Below, piece by piece: positions 26,978 to 36,905 of a DNA stretch of 64,000 nt (its first letter is position 1; each line of letters starts with the position of its first letter). The DNA comes from Candidatus Ruthenibacterium merdavium (GTDB lineage Bacteria; Bacillota; Clostridia; Oscillospirales; Ruminococcaceae): NCBI GenBank assembly GCA_019119935.1, contig DWWA01000054.1, forward strand, positions 1 to 64,000, read 5' to 3'. A model generated the notes under the pieces. The model was given only the letters and a program-made list of their open reading frames with translations, was not told the DNA's origin and ran no database searches. A program made the translations under genes and the position numbers.

Positions 26978-27852
26978 TATGTATGCTTTTGGATATCCCT
27001 GTGCTGAACCTGCACGCGATACCCGCACTCCTGAAGATATTGTGCAATTTCTTTTGCAAAAGTTACCGAACGATGTTTCCCGCCGGTACAGCCGATGGCG
27101 ACGGTCAGCTGACTTTTTCCTTCCTTCACATACAAAGGCAAAGAATAAGAAAGCAAGTCTTTCAAGCGCTCCAGCAAGCCCTTTGCCACATCGAATTTTA
27201 AGACATAATCAGAAACCACTGATTCTAAGCCTGTTTTTCCTTTCAGCTCAGGAACGTAGTAGGGATTTGGCAGACATCGCACGTCAAACATCACGTCAGC
27301 TTCGCGCGGCATGCCGTACTTAAATCCAAACGACATCACTGTGAGTACCATTGCATCCGAGCCTTTTGCTTCAAACAATCCGATCACGCGCTCTTTGAGC
27401 TGTGCCGTTGTCAGCAAAGTGGTATCAATCCGATAGCTCGCAGCCTCATACATCGGAGCTAATATTTGACGTTCTTCCTTGAGCGCCTGTTCCAGCGAAC
27501 ATTCTTTCATCATGCAGATAGGGTGACGCCGTCTGGTTTCTTTATAACGCCGCTCCAAAGCGTCTTGGTTGGCATCCAAAAACAAAATTCTGCATTGAAT
27601 TTCCAAACGTTCCAGCTCGGCCAGTGCATTTTTCATATCCTGTGCAGAGGAAACCCCGCGGCTGTCTAAAACCACGGCCAGCTTTGTCGAAGGACGCTTT
27701 CCGCCCTGCAGTGCAAACTCCATCAATTTTCCTAAAAGGGATGCCGGAATGTTATCCATACAGTAAAATCCGATATCTTCCAGCGCATTGACGGCCAGTG
27801 ACTTTCCCGCACCGGAAAGACCTGTCACAATCAAAAGATTTGTTTTCCCCAT
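26977..27852 (-). CDS. rapZ: RNase adapter / nucleotide-binding protein RapZ (YvcJ family)
   Basis: A 291-residue P-loop protein with Walker A GLSGAGKS (about 9-16), Walker B-like VVLDSRG, and the conserved C-terminal FGFKYGMP, DVRCLPNP and GCTGGKHRS blocks. In enterobacteria RapZ controls amino-sugar metabolism through GlmZ; in Bacillus YvcJ binds nucleotides and affects competence. The start at 27852 follows AAGGGAAG. It lies between murB and whiA in the same operon. Confidence 0.96.
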   Translation of the reverse strand: MGKTNLLIVTGLSGAGKSLAVNALEDIGFYCMDNIPASLLGKLMEFALQGGKRPSTKLAVVLDSRGVSSAQDMKNALAELERLEIQCRILFLDANQDALERRYKETRRRHPICMMKECSLEQALKEERQILAPMYEAASYRIDTTLLTTAQLKERVIGLFEAKGSDAMVLTVMSFGFKYGMPREADVMFDVRCLPNPYYVPELKGKTGLESVVSDYVLKFDVAKGLLERLKDLLSYSLPLYVKEGKSQLTVAIGCTGGKHRSVTFAKEIAQYLQECGYRVQVQHRDIQKHT

Positions 27853-27922
27853 TTTTACTTCCCTTTCCATTAAGCGTGGATTCCCGCACACCATCCGTTT
27901 TTTCTGCCGCAAAAATAATATT

Positions 27923-28828
27923 TCACTTCACTACTCGAATTTCTCTTTCAAGCGTGTATCCTGTTTGCTCTTTCACAATTTCAATCACTCGGTCGGTCAA
28001 GGCAATCACGTCTTGGCACGTTGCCCCGCCCGTATTCACCACAAATCCGCAATGCTTTTGACTGATCGCTGCTCCGCCTACGGAAAAACCGCGCAGCCCG
28101 CACTGCTCAATCAGCGCACCGGCAAATGCTCCCTGCGGACGCTTGAAGGTACTGCCTGCACTCGGCATCTCGAGCGGCTGTTTCTCGTGGCGCTTTTGCG
28201 CAAGCGTTTCCATGGTATCGACAATTTCTTTTTTATTGCCCGGCGAAAGCTGAAACTCCGCCGAAAGAATGCACCAAGGGTTTGTTTCAAAAATAGAGGT
28301 TCGGTATCCGAGCTGCAGGTCGGCTGCCTGTAATGTTTTCACTTCCCCTTTTTCGTTTAAAAAGGTGGCACACTTCAAAACATCCTTTACTTCTCCGCCG
28401 TAAGCGCCGGCGTTCATGTATACCGCTCCGCCGACACTTCCGGGAATCCCGTAAGCAAATTCCAAACCAGTCAGTCCGTTATCCAGCGCGCACAGACAAA
28501 CCTGCTCCATCGAAGCGCCCGCACCCGCATGCAGGACATTGTCCTGTGCAGACACTTCACTGATTCCCTGTGCAATCAAAATCACAGCGCCGTCAAAACC
28601 GTCGTCTGAAAAAAGCACGTTAGAGCCTTTTCCAAGCCAATAAATGCGAATGTTTGCCTCACGGCAAAGCGCGGCGGCCTGCATTAACTGCTCCGTCGAA
28701 TTCGGCACACAAAAAAGCGCCGCAGGCCCGCCGATTTGAAACGTCGTCCACCGGCATAAAGGCTCCTGCAAATACGCTTTGATTCCCTGCTGAGCCATTG
28801 CCTGATAAACTTGTTCGTATGGGTTCAT
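27923..28828 (-). CDS. murB: UDP-N-acetylmuramate dehydrogenase
   Basis: MurB reduces UDP-GlcNAc-enolpyruvate to UDP-MurNAc in peptidoglycan synthesis, using FAD and NADPH. The 301-residue protein shows TTFQIGGPA (about 28-36), GKGSNVL (about 66), YGIPGSVGGAVYMNAGAYG (about 126-144) and the proton-donor Ser in SAGSTFKRP (about 226), then ISQKHCGFVVN. Its position in a block with hprK, rapZ and whiA is typical for Clostridia. GGAGAT precedes the start at moderate spacing. Confidence 0.97.
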   Translation of the reverse strand: MNPYEQVYQAMAQQGIKAYLQEPLCRWTTFQIGGPAALFCVPNSTEQLMQAAALCREANIRIYWLGKGSNVLFSDDGFDGAVILIAQGISEVSAQDNVLHAGAGASMEQVCLCALDNGLTGLEFAYGIPGSVGGAVYMNAGAYGGEVKDVLKCATFLNEKGEVKTLQAADLQLGYRTSIFETNPWCILSAEFQLSPGNKKEIVDTMETLAQKRHEKQPLEMPSAGSTFKRPQGAFAGALIEQCGLRGFSVGGAAISQKHCGFVVNTGGATCQDVIALTDRVIEIVKEQTGYTLEREIRVVK

Positions 28829-28891
28829 AGATCTTAATCTCCGTTGTTCTGCTTAATTTTGCGAATTGCACACGGCTGACAGTTCGCAGTC

Positions 28892-29635
28892 TCAGCGCAT
28901 GTGCTGTGCGATAGGTTTCTTTTTTTGTTGCAAAAAGCGCAGCAAATTCTTCTGATCGGCATTTACAAGCAATTCTTTGGGATATTCCATTTCTTCTACC
29001 AAGGGAATTACACTTTCCACACGCCCGAGCGCCGCCGAAAAATGTGCATCCGAATTCAATGCAATATAAGCGTCATGCTTTTTGCAGGCAGCCAGCAGCT
29101 TTTTCATATTCTCTTCGCCGCCGGGACGCACCGCACTCGAATTTGCATTCAGTTCCACTACTTTTCCTTCTCGTGCAAATTCGCGCACAACGGCGTCAAA
29201 ATCAAACGTATAGCGCGGCGTTTCACAATGGCCAATCATATCAACATACGGATTTTTTGCAACCTGAAGCCACAAATGTGTGGCCTGTTCCACACTTAAC
29301 GATGGCACCAATGTGGGCGGATGAATCGAGGCAATCACCCAATCCAAGCCCATATCGCGCAGCTCGTCGTCGCTGACATCCATTTTGCCTTCCAACGTAC
29401 ATACATTGGCCTCAATTCCCTTCAAAACCCAAACGCCTTCCATCTGATCGGGCAGCCGACGCAAGCTGGTGAAATGCCAAATATGCGGGCTGTCCGGCAT
29501 TTTAGGGCCGTGGTCAGTGACAGCGAATGCATACATGCCAAGGCGTGCGGCTTCGTGCGCCATTTCCGTAATGGTGCTGAACGCATGTGTAGAGGCAATG
29601 GTATGTGTATGAAGATCTGCGGCAATATGTATCAT
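28892..29635 (-). CDS. PHP-domain phosphatase/phosphoesterase (YcdX-like)
   Basis: A 247-residue stand-alone PHP protein with the four family motifs: DLHTHTIAS (about 7-15), VTDHGP (about 39-44), the GIEANV region (about 73), and IASIHP plus the late NSDAHF motif (about 196). Such proteins are trinuclear-metal phosphatases or phosphoesterases; the natural substrate is not known. AAGGGATTTT precedes the ATG. It lies between hprK and murB, and this association recurs in Clostridia. Confidence 0.92.
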   Translation of the reverse strand: MIHIAADLHTHTIASTHAFSTITEMAHEAARLGMYAFAVTDHGPKMPDSPHIWHFTSLRRLPDQMEGVWVLKGIEANVCTLEGKMDVSDDELRDMGLDWVIASIHPPTLVPSLSVEQATHLWLQVAKNPYVDMIGHCETPRYTFDFDAVVREFAREGKVVELNANSSAVRPGGEENMKKLLAACKKHDAYIALNSDAHFSAALGRVESVIPLVEEMEYPKELLVNADQKNLLRFLQQKKKPIAQHMR

Positions 29636-29698
29636 TATGTAAAATCCCTTCTCATTATTCGTGCTTTGACGGCACTTTACCCCACGGCGCCAAAGATA

Positions 29699-30628
29699 TT
29701 ATACCATGTCGGCATCGAGCCCAAGCTGGGCAAGCAGCTCTTTTGCGGCATTGTAGCCCATCTTCTTTTGTCTGTTGTTCATTGCTGCCGCTTCTAAAAT
29801 AACGGCCAAGTTTCGGCCCGGCATGACAGGAATTACTGTGCTGGGAATCATCAGGCCCAAAATATCCATGGTGTCCGTTTCCAATCCCGTGCGGTTATAA
29901 TTCTTTGTTTTATCCCACGGCTCCAGTTCCACAACAAGATCGATTTTTTCGCTCATTTTTACAGCACCGGAGCCGAAAATACGCGCAACGTTGATAATGC
30001 CGACACCACGCAGCTCAATAAAGTGACGGATGTTTTCCGGCGCAGTTCCGACAATGCTGCGGTCAGATACACGGCGAAGCTCTACCGCATCGTCGGCAAT
30101 CAAACGATGGCCGCGCTTGACAAGCTCAACAGCTGTTTCGCTTTTTCCGACACCGCTTTCGCCCAAAATTAAAATTCCCTCGCCGTACACTTCCACCAAA
30201 ACGCCGTGGCGCGTAATACGCGGCGCAAGCTCAACGCTCAAGTAGGAAATCAAGCCGCTCATCAAGCTTGAAGTGTTAGTGGCGCTGCGCAAGACAGGCA
30301 CTTTAAACTCTTGCGCCAATTTCTGCGTTTCTTCAAACATTTCCAAATTGCGTGTAATAATAATGGCCGGCGGACATTTGGAAAAAAGACGATGGAGGCT
30401 GGCCTCACGCTCGGCGGGCTCCATAATGCTTAAAAAGCCTTTCTCCATGTTTCCGATTACTTGAATTCGATTCGGCTCAAAGTAATTTTCATACCCGGAC
30501 AACAGCAAACCCGGGCGATTGACTTCCTCTGTGTAAATAGGAATTTTCTCTAATTCTGTTGGAGTATACAAAACCTCCAGTTTAAGTTCTTTTACAATTT
30601 TATCCAGTGAAACGCTGAACTGTGTCAT
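29699..30628 (-). CDS. hprK: HPr kinase/phosphorylase
   Basis: The sensor enzyme that phosphorylates HPr on Ser-46 for carbon catabolite repression and also removes the phosphate. The 309-residue protein has the Walker A motif GESGVGKSETA (about residues 155-165), a catalytic RHGVLVEVYG region before it, the HPrK signature ELRGVGIINVARIFG (about 203-217) and the C-terminal MNRQKKMGYN. The start at 30628 follows AAAGGATG. It is the first gene of a minus-strand operon with php, murB, rapZ, whiA and dnaE (gaps 60-70 nt or overlaps). Confidence 0.97.
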   Translation of the reverse strand: MTQFSVSLDKIVKELKLEVLYTPTELEKIPIYTEEVNRPGLLLSGYENYFEPNRIQVIGNMEKGFLSIMEPAEREASLHRLFSKCPPAIIITRNLEMFEETQKLAQEFKVPVLRSATNTSSLMSGLISYLSVELAPRITRHGVLVEVYGEGILILGESGVGKSETAVELVKRGHRLIADDAVELRRVSDRSIVGTAPENIRHFIELRGVGIINVARIFGSGAVKMSEKIDLVVELEPWDKTKNYNRTGLETDTMDILGLMIPSTVIPVMPGRNLAVILEAAAMNNRQKKMGYNAAKELLAQLGLDADMV

Positions 30629-30782
30629 TTCCAAGCATCCTTTCCGCCGATAGGCAGGTTTTTTAAGCTTTGGCCGCATCAGCAAGTGCACATTTTCAGT
30701 GCATGAATCGCTTTTCTCTGCTGACGCTTAACGTTTAATTGCACCCACATGTAAACCTTTACAAAAAAGTTTATGCGTTTTT

Positions 30783-30811
30783 ATTATATAACAAAACAGT
30801 CATCTTGGCAA
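30783..30811 (-). promoter_or_regulatory. Promoter of the hprK operon
   Basis: TTGCCA (30806-30811), 17 nt, perfect TATAAT (30783-30788) on the minus strand, giving a leader of about 150 nt. The remaining sequence up to 30998 contains only the upstream region of the glycosyltransferase gene. Confidence 0.8.
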
Positions 30812-30998
30812 ACAACTTTTTGGGGTGTTTATGCCGCGTTCAATTTTTACAAAATTCCTTGATGAGCGGGCCTGTTTTTCCTTCTTTCCAATCATTTTAT
30901 TCTTTCCTTTTGTCATATAATCTGCTATACTTATCTACAAAAGCCGAACCAAAATATCCGGCGCATGATCTGCGCTTGGCAAGAGAAAGGAATCCAAC

Positions 30999-32192
30999 AT
31001 GCGCGTTGCTATTTTTTCGGAATGCTACTTTCCGTTCATCAGTGGCGTTGTGACTCATATCGATATGCTGAAACAAGCGCTGGAAGAGCAGGGACACGAG
31101 GTAATGATTGTCACTACCAATCCAAAAGCCCTTTGCCATTATGTAAAAAACGGCGTGCTCTACTGCCCTGCCATCCCTTTAAAACGCATTTACGGATACG
31201 GGGTTTCCAACCCGTTAAATCTCCAGCGCCTTCGTATTTTAAAAGAGTTTGACCCCGATATTCTGCATATTCACACTGAATTTTCCATGGGAATTTTCGG
31301 ACAGTTTGTCGCGCGCAAGCTGAAAAAGCCGATGGTTTATACACTCCATACCATGTATGATGACTACTTGTTTTATGTTGCTCCGCACAAGTGGGGCCAA
31401 AACATGGTGAAACCGGCCGCGCATATGTATATCCGCTCCATTGCGAGCAAGGCTACTGAAATTATCGGACCCTCTTTAAAAGTGCTCGAGTTTTTGAGAA
31501 GATGCGGTGTTGAACACCATATTAATATTATTCCCAACGCTGTTGACCTTTCTGATTTTTTGCCAAAGAATGTGGACAGCAAGAGCGTGGATGAAATCCG
31601 CGAAAAGCTTGGTATTAAACCGGATGATGTTGCCATGTGTTTTGTTGGGCGTCTTGGGCGCGAAAAATCATTGGACGTCCTGATTGACTGGTTAACTGCA
31701 CACTTTAAGGGTAACGAACGATTTAAGCTCTTTATTATTGGCGATGGGCCTGAAAAACAAGCACTTTTGCGACAAATCCATGAAAACGGAATGGATCGTC
31801 AAGTGCGGCTTCTCGGAAAAATTGAGCACAGTCTTTTGCCGCCGTACTATCACGCATGTGACGTGTTTACAACTGCTTCGCTTTCGGAGATCAACTCCAT
31901 TTCAATGCTTGAAGCAATGGCAAGCGGTTTATATGTCCTTCAGCGGCTCGATATCTACAATAAAAATCAAATTTCCTGCAAAGAAAACGGAGATATTTTT
32001 GAAACACCTGAGCAGCTGGCAGAGCTCCTGCGTGAGCAGGCAGATCTTGATCCAAAGGAGCGCCAGGAGCGAAGAGATCGTGTCACCGCTTTCACTCAAA
32101 AATACGGCAAAAAGGAATTCATTGAGGCAATTCTTAATGTATATGAAAGAGCCATTACCAGCTACGACGCTAAAATGAAGCATAGACGCTGA
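30999..32192 (+). CDS. GT4-family glycosyltransferase (diacylglycerol glucosyltransferase-like)
   Basis: A 397-residue GT-B glycosyltransferase. The N-terminal acceptor domain begins MRVAIFSECYFPFISGVV, as in the monoglycosyl-diacylglycerol synthases of Gram-positive bacteria; the C-terminal donor domain has FVGRLGREKSLDVLI (about 213-227), the IGDGPE block and the nucleotide-sugar EX7E-type motif around SLSEINSISMLEAMASG (about 297-313). The likely role is glycolipid or lipoteichoic-anchor synthesis at the membrane, inferred from family resemblance. GAAAGGAATCC precedes the ATG, and a strong terminator follows. Confidence 0.85.
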   Translation: MRVAIFSECYFPFISGVVTHIDMLKQALEEQGHEVMIVTTNPKALCHYVKNGVLYCPAIPLKRIYGYGVSNPLNLQRLRILKEFDPDILHIHTEFSMGIFGQFVARKLKKPMVYTLHTMYDDYLFYVAPHKWGQNMVKPAAHMYIRSIASKATEIIGPSLKVLEFLRRCGVEHHINIIPNAVDLSDFLPKNVDSKSVDEIREKLGIKPDDVAMCFVGRLGREKSLDVLIDWLTAHFKGNERFKLFIIGDGPEKQALLRQIHENGMDRQVRLLGKIEHSLLPPYYHACDVFTTASLSEINSISMLEAMASGLYVLQRLDIYNKNQISCKENGDIFETPEQLAELLREQADLDPKERQERRDRVTAFTQKYGKKEFIEAILNVYERAITSYDAKMKHRR

Positions 32193-32228
32193 GTGCCTTT
32201 TCCTTTTGTTTTCATGAAATATTTGCAA

Positions 32229-32263
32229 CAAAAAACGTGGACGATGAACGTCCACGTTTTTTT
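32229..32263. terminator. Bidirectional terminator
   Basis: AAAAAACGTGGACG-ATGAA-CGTCCACGTTTTTTT between the convergent glycosyltransferase and YcxB-like genes. Confidence 0.95.
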
Positions 32264-32280
32264 ATTATAATTCAACTTAC

Positions 32281-32931
32281 TTAAACGCTTGCGGAAGAAT
32301 TTTGAGAAGTTTCTTCTTCGCGAAAATAAAAACGCTGTTTGACATAATCCAGCAGACGGCTTGCCTGATCCGGATCAACACGCGACAAATCTACAACAAA
32401 AACATCCTTTGATGCGCGTGTAAAAAAGCACAGCAAATTATCCTCATTATGTTCCACTCGGATATACGGAGAAATCGGTGCACTGCGCAGCAGCTCCCCC
32501 TTCTCCCCTTGCAGCTTCTGCACATAAATCTCCGCACGATCTGCAAAAAAATCCACACGGATTCCGTTGAAATTTTTCTCGGCGATTCGCTGCCGGGCCT
32601 GCTCCAGCTGATTTCTCAAGCGGAGATTGCGTGACCAACCGAACACTTCATTCAAAAACGGCAGCAAAATCAATATCACCATACCAATCACGGCGGCCCA
32701 TGTTGCAGGATGCGTGGATCCAAAACTGTCTACCAGTTCCTTGCCGATAAAAAATGCCAGCGCCGCCATTCCTACAAACAGCAAAAATTGCTCGGCAAAG
32801 CGGCGCCCTTTCGAGGTTTTTGCTAAGCGATCTTCACGGTCTGCCTTTACAGCACGCCGGACGCATGCACAGTATTGCGAGTAATACGTTTCAAAATCCA
32901 TCGGAAAAGAAATGCTTTCTTTTGCCTTCAT
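32281..32931 (-). CDS. Two-helix membrane protein, YcxB-like
   Basis: A 216-residue protein with a short cytoplasmic N-terminus, a membrane hairpin (about residues 49-66 and 80-98) and a C-terminal cytoplasmic domain with beta-rich sequence (IRVDFFADRAEIYVQ, LLCFFTRASKDVFVV). The arrangement and the final VDLSRVDPDQASRLLDYV helix resemble the YcxB-like family, members of which have no established function. A sigma-A promoter lies 35 nt upstream. Confidence 0.6.
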   Translation of the reverse strand: MKAKESISFPMDFETYYSQYCACVRRAVKADREDRLAKTSKGRRFAEQFLLFVGMAALAFFIGKELVDSFGSTHPATWAAVIGMVILILLPFLNEVFGWSRNLRLRNQLEQARQRIAEKNFNGIRVDFFADRAEIYVQKLQGEKGELLRSAPISPYIRVEHNEDNLLCFFTRASKDVFVVDLSRVDPDQASRLLDYVKQRFYFREEETSQNSSASV

Positions 32932-32965
32932 TCTCTTTCATTCTCCCTTCGTTTTGCTGTGTTTT

Positions 32966-32995
32966 ACTATACACCCAAACGATTGCGAAAGTCAA
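32966..32995 (-). promoter_or_regulatory. Promoter of the YcxB-like gene
   Basis: TTGACT (32990-32995), 18 nt, TATAGT (32966-32971) on the minus strand. Confidence 0.6.
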
Positions 32996-33047
32996 GTATT
33001 TTATCCGCAACAAAGCAAATTCCTTCCTTTATTGTCCTACTGGGGTA

Positions 33048-33659
33048 TTACTCGCACTCCCCACGGAACTCATCCGGTACATTCTTCTTCACAACACGGC
33101 AGGGATTGCCGTATGCTACGCTATCAGAGGGAATATCTTTTGTAACCACACTTCCCGCGCCGATCACGACATTATCTCCAATGGTAACACCCGGCAGAAT
33201 AATCACACCCCCGCCAATCCAAACATGGTTGCCAATCGTCACGGGCGCAGCCAAAGTTTTGCAAAATTCAAAAGAGCCGTGTGCTTTTGCTTCACCAAAA
33301 CGGTCGCGCGCGTGACAGGGGTGATAGGCTGTATAAATTTGCACATTCGGCGCAATCAACGCATGATCTCCAATTGTAATCCGTCCGCTGTCTAAAAAGG
33401 TACAATTCATATTGACCTCACAATGATTGCCGAAATAGATATTGTTCCCGTAATCCACAAAGAAAGGCGGTGTAATCCACAAATTTTCTCCGAAGCCGCC
33501 CAAAAGCTGCTTCAAAATCGCCTTCTTTTCCGCTGCATTTCTTGAATCCAGCGCATTATAATCGCGCACAAGATCTTTCGCGTCATGCCATTGATTTAAA
33601 AGTTCCGGATCGCCGCAGTCATATAATTGCCCAGATAACATTTTTTTGCGTTCCGTCAT
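33048..33659 (-). CDS. maa: Maltose/galactoside O-acetyltransferase (left-handed beta-helix)
   Basis: A 203-residue hexapeptide acetyltransferase of the LacA/Maa family, which acetylates sugars with acetyl-CoA, perhaps to detoxify non-metabolised ones. Signs are the N-terminal helical part with MLSGQLYD, then hexapeptide repeats (NIYFGNHCEVNMNC, ITIGDHALIAPNV), the catalytic His in TAYHP, the WIGGGVIILPGVTIG coil and the GNPCRVV end. The length is normal. It has its own promoter; no sugar-uptake genes are adjacent. Confidence 0.92.
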   Translation of the reverse strand: MTERKKMLSGQLYDCGDPELLNQWHDAKDLVRDYNALDSRNAAEKKAILKQLLGGFGENLWITPPFFVDYGNNIYFGNHCEVNMNCTFLDSGRITIGDHALIAPNVQIYTAYHPCHARDRFGEAKAHGSFEFCKTLAAPVTIGNHVWIGGGVIILPGVTIGDNVVIGAGSVVTKDIPSDSVAYGNPCRVVKKNVPDEFRGECE

Positions 33660-33694
33660 TGATTATCGCGCCCTTTCATTGAAATTTTGGCTTT

Positions 33695-33723
33695 GTTATA
33701 TCACACCTCAGCGATCCTGTCAA
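33695..33723 (-). promoter_or_regulatory. maa promoter
   Basis: TTGACA (33718-33723), 17 nt, TATAAC (33695-33700) on the minus strand. Confidence 0.7.
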
Positions 33724-34091
33724 CCGACCAAAGCCGGCCTCTCGCACTTTTTTTGAAAGTAAGACATAAAGTAGTAGAGAGTTCTCTTTCAAACCCATGT
33801 ACCCAATTACACCAAACGTGTCTGCCTGTCTTTATCCTTACAAGTTTGTAATCATATAGCAGTGCGTGCCTTTATATTGTTTCTTCGGTATTTCTGAAAA
33901 GCGCAAGTTTCTAAATTTTTATGAAAAGCCGCTGCCATAGATAGCAAAAAACAAAAATACTTTGTGGATTCCGCACACCCTTAGCACAGCAGACACTGCC
34001 TCTTGTCGAAAATCATTGAATTTAAATCTTTTAAAAGCTTTTATACAGCTTTTCCTTTTATTGAAAAAACACAAAATCTTTTTAAAATCTA
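33724..34091. other. Non-coding stretch upstream of a membrane-protein gene
   Basis: No gene is supported. A TTTGTGGATTCCGCACACCC segment near 33960 vaguely recalls the dispersed leader elements but is too short to assign. Confidence 0.3.
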
Positions 34092-34120
34092 TTGACGATA
34101 TCAGTAAAAAATGGTATTTT
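34092..34120 (+). promoter_or_regulatory. Promoter of the 34173 membrane-protein gene
   Basis: TTGACG (34092-34097), 17 nt, TATTTT (34115-34120); about 45 nt of leader with a GGAGGTGA ribosome-binding site. Confidence 0.5.
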
Positions 34121-34172
34121 ATCAGTAATGAATCCTATTATTGTTTATCCTATAATATATGGAGGTGATAAA

Positions 34173-34811
34173 ATGAAGCGTGTTTTCGGCATGATAGAGG
34201 CCGTTTTCGATATTACATATCTTGTCGGCGGGCTTGCACTTTCTTGTGCAATGCTTGCCAAAGGATATCTGGTTGGTGCGCTTGCCGGGGTTGTTTTAAT
34301 TTTCGGAGATAGCTTTCACCTCATTCCCCGGATTCTTTTAATCCTTACCCGGCGAGAGAAATCTCTTACAAAATGGCTCGGCTATGGCAAGCAGATTACT
34401 TCTGTTACTATGACTGTTTTTTATCTATTGCTATGGCATTGGAGTGATGCCGTGCTGGAACCCTTTCACGGCCTTTGGGTCTTCGTATTTTATCTTTTGG
34501 CAGTTCTTCGCGTCCTCCTATGTTTTGTACCTCAAAATCAATGGACTTCTCCGCAACCACCCGTCCGCTGGGGAATCATACGAAATATTCCCTTTTTTTC
34601 GATGGGACTGATTATTGCGGCGCGCCTTTACTTACAGCGCACGTTGGTTCAAGGGGTTGAATGGGCATGGCTGTTCATTCTGCTTAGTTTTGCCTTTTAT
34701 CTTCCCGTTGTACTATTCGCGAACCGTCAGCCAAAAGTGGGAATGCTGATGCTTCCGAAAACGTGTATGTACATCATGCTTTTAATTATTTTATACACCG
34801 TTCCCACTTAA
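34173..34811 (+). CDS. Polytopic membrane protein of unknown function
   Basis: A 212-residue protein with about six membrane segments (around residues 10-30, 33-55, 72-92, 97-118, 135-155 and 160-210 in two parts). The start at 34173 follows GGAGGTGATAAA, a near-perfect ribosome-binding site. I do not recognise a family; the small loops with Arg/Lys (LTRREKSLTKW) suggest an inside-positive topology. It stands alone between maa and katA. Confidence 0.7.
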   Translation: MKRVFGMIEAVFDITYLVGGLALSCAMLAKGYLVGALAGVVLIFGDSFHLIPRILLILTRREKSLTKWLGYGKQITSVTMTVFYLLLWHWSDAVLEPFHGLWVFVFYLLAVLRVLLCFVPQNQWTSPQPPVRWGIIRNIPFFSMGLIIAARLYLQRTLVQGVEWAWLFILLSFAFYLPVVLFANRQPKVGMLMLPKTCMYIMLLIILYTVPT

Positions 34812-34931
34812 ACCATTTCACAAAAAGGCAATGCTGCTATGCAGCTTTACCATCGACGTTTCTAAACCATAAAGCAGTCTGAAAGCGAAAGAAAATCCCC
34901 TTTTGATTCACTCAGCGGCAGCCTCTGTATG

Positions 34932-35021
34932 AAAAATGCTCCCAGGCTTTCAAAGATACTTGAGCTTTCTTCCTACGAATTTCTGTTCGCTGCAAAAATC
35001 TGCGGATTTCTTTTTTCAGAA
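34932..35021. repeat. Diverged copy of the dispersed leader element, upstream of katA
   Basis: Shares AAAAATGCTC, TTCCTACGAA and GCGGATTTCTTT in the same order with the element in the gdhA leader (AAAAACGCTC, TTCCTACGAA, GGATTCCTTT). It occupies most of the space before katA. Confidence 0.5.
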
Positions 35022-35076
35022 ATCACTTGTTAAGATGTTTGGAACGTCAAAAATAAAAAGAAAGAAGGGATTTTTT

Positions 35077-36591
35077 ATGGAAAATTACAAGAAGCTCACA
35101 AACGAAGTAGGCGCCCCCATTGCCGATAATGAAAACTCTATTACAGCCGGCCCGCGCGGCCCTGTTGTGATGCAGGATGTTTGGCTGATGGAAAAAATGG
35201 CGCACTTCAACCGTGAAGTCATTCCCGAGCGCCGCATGCACGCCAAAGGCTGGGGCGCTTACGGAACATTTACCGTAACACATGATATTTCTCGCTATAC
35301 CAAGGCACAAGTGCTTCAGCCCGGAGAAAAAACAGAAGTTTTTATCCGGTTTTCTACGGTTGCCGGCGAGCGCGGCGCAGCCGACTGTGAGCGCGATATT
35401 CGAGGCGTTGCGGTTAAGTTCTATACGAAAGAAGGAAACTGGGATTTAGTCGGAAACAACACGCCCACCTTCTTCATTCGCGATGTACATAATTTTTCCG
35501 ATTTGAACCGCGCCGTAAAAAGAGATCCTCGGACGGGCCGCCGCTCGGCACAGAACAACTGGGATTTTTGGACGCTGCTGCCTGAATGTTTCCATCAAAT
35601 TACAATCGTGATGTCGGATCGCGGAATTCCCGCTTCGTTCCGCCACATGCACTTCTTTGGTGAACACACCTTCTCTTTCTACAACGAGAAAAATGAACGT
35701 GTTTGGTGCAAATTCCACTTTAAAACACAACAGGGCATCAAAAACTTGAGCAATGAAGAAGCCGCAAAAATTAACGGTATGGACCGTGAGTTCCACGGAA
35801 AGGATTTGTATGATGCCATTGAGCGCGGTGAATACCCCAAATGGACGATGTATGTACAGATCATGACCGAAGAACAAGCAAATAAACACTATGAAAACCC
35901 GTTTGATATCACCAAAATTTGGCGTCATGCGGAATTTCCGCTGATTGAAGTTGGTGAGCTTGAGCTGAACCGCAATCCCGAAAACTATTTTGCAGAGGTG
36001 GAGCAGTCTGCTTTCACACCGGCACACGTTGTTCCCGGAATCGGCTTCAGCCCTGACCGATTCCTGCAAGGGCGCCTTTTTGCCTATGGCGACGCTCAGC
36101 GCTATCGCCTTGGAGTAAACCACAACTTAATTCCTGTAAACCGCGCGAAATGCGAAGTCAATCAATATCATCGCGATGGCGCAATGCGCGTAGACGGCAA
36201 CTATGGCGGAACACCGGCTTACTCCCCGAACAGCGCAGGCTACTGGACTGCACAGCCGGAAGTTGCTGAACCGCCTTTGGCGTTGGAAGGTGCAATGTGG
36301 CGTTATGACCCGAAAGATGATCCCACGGATGACTGCTTCCGGGCAGGCGGAGATTTGTGGCGCGTTCTGACAGAGGAGAAAAAGCAAATTTTGATTGACA
36401 ATACTGCAAACGACATGGCTTCCGTAACGAAAAATATTCGCTATCGCCATGCAGTTCATTGCTATCTGGCAGATCCTGAATATGGCGAGCGCTTTACAGA
36501 AGCCGCGGGACTTTGCTTGGAGCAAGTAAAAGAGCTTGCAAAACTGGATCATAAGGGCTTGATTGAAGCGACACTTTCTGATACACTATAA
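35077..36591 (+). CDS. katA: Catalase, monofunctional haem type
   Basis: Disproportionates hydrogen peroxide. The 504-residue size and sequence fit clade 3 small-subunit catalases. The distal His lies in [12 protein letters not shown] (about 49-60), the distal Asn in [10 protein letters not shown] (about 126-135) and the proximal haem-ligand Tyr in [14 protein letters not shown] (about 331-344). The start at 35077 follows GAAAGAAGGG. A PerR-type regulator is the next gene on the same strand, matching peroxide control, though no clear PerR box was found upstream. Presence in a Clostridium-type anaerobe points to occasional oxygen exposure. Confidence 0.97.
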   Translation: MENYKKLTNEVGAPIADNENSITAGPRGPVVMQDVWLMEKMAHFNREVIPERRMHAKGWGAYGTFTVTHDISRYTKAQVLQPGEKTEVFIRFSTVAGERGAADCERDIRGVAVKFYTKEGNWDLVGNNTPTFFIRDVHNFSDLNRAVKRDPRTGRRSAQNNWDFWTLLPECFHQITIVMSDRGIPASFRHMHFFGEHTFSFYNEKNERVWCKFHFKTQQGIKNLSNEEAAKINGMDREFHGKDLYDAIERGEYPKWTMYVQIMTEEQANKHYENPFDITKIWRHAEFPLIEVGELELNRNPENYFAEVEQSAFTPAHVVPGIGFSPDRFLQGRLFAYGDAQRYRLGVNHNLIPVNRAKCEVNQYHRDGAMRVDGNYGGTPAYSPNSAGYWTAQPEVAEPPLALEGAMWRYDPKDDPTDDCFRAGGDLWRVLTEEKKQILIDNTANDMASVTKNIRYRHAVHCYLADPEYGERFTEAAGLCLEQVKELAKLDHKGLIEATLSDTL

Positions 36592-36905
36592 ATCTAATAT
36601 TTTGTATCCAGTTAACCGTGCCACCTTCAAGAAAAAGCGCGCTTTTTCTGTAATCAAACTTCGATTATCAGTGCAAAGCCAGCGTCAACCTTTTGTACAG
36701 CATTTCAGTGGGCATGCGCAAGATAAAACATTTTAAAGTCATTGTATGTCTTGAGGATTTTATGCGGCGTATCTCCCTTTCCTGACAAAAGCGGCTGATT
36801 TCAAGCTTTCGCAAAAAACTTCACTCTTTGCGTGTCTGGCCTATCCGTTTTGCTGCGCGTCCCGTCTTTTTCTGTGTGGTTAATAGGAAAGGAAGTGGGA
36901 AACTC
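36592..36905. other. Intergenic region between katA and the PerR gene
   Basis: About 310 nt without a gene. Contains AAAGCGCGCTTTTT near 36640 as a small hairpin that may end katA transcripts, and no promoter or PerR box that I can defend. Confidence 0.4.

Noticed and set aside
33962..34168. 68-codon plus-strand frame before the 34173 membrane protein
   Set aside because: No ribosome-binding site, unusual composition, and it overlaps the promoter of the real gene.
34812..35076. PerR box upstream of katA
   Set aside because: No TTATAAT-N-ATTATAA-like palindrome could be found despite the neighbouring PerR gene.
35446..36123. 225-codon minus-strand frame opposite katA
   Set aside because: Antisense of conserved catalase blocks with no start signals.
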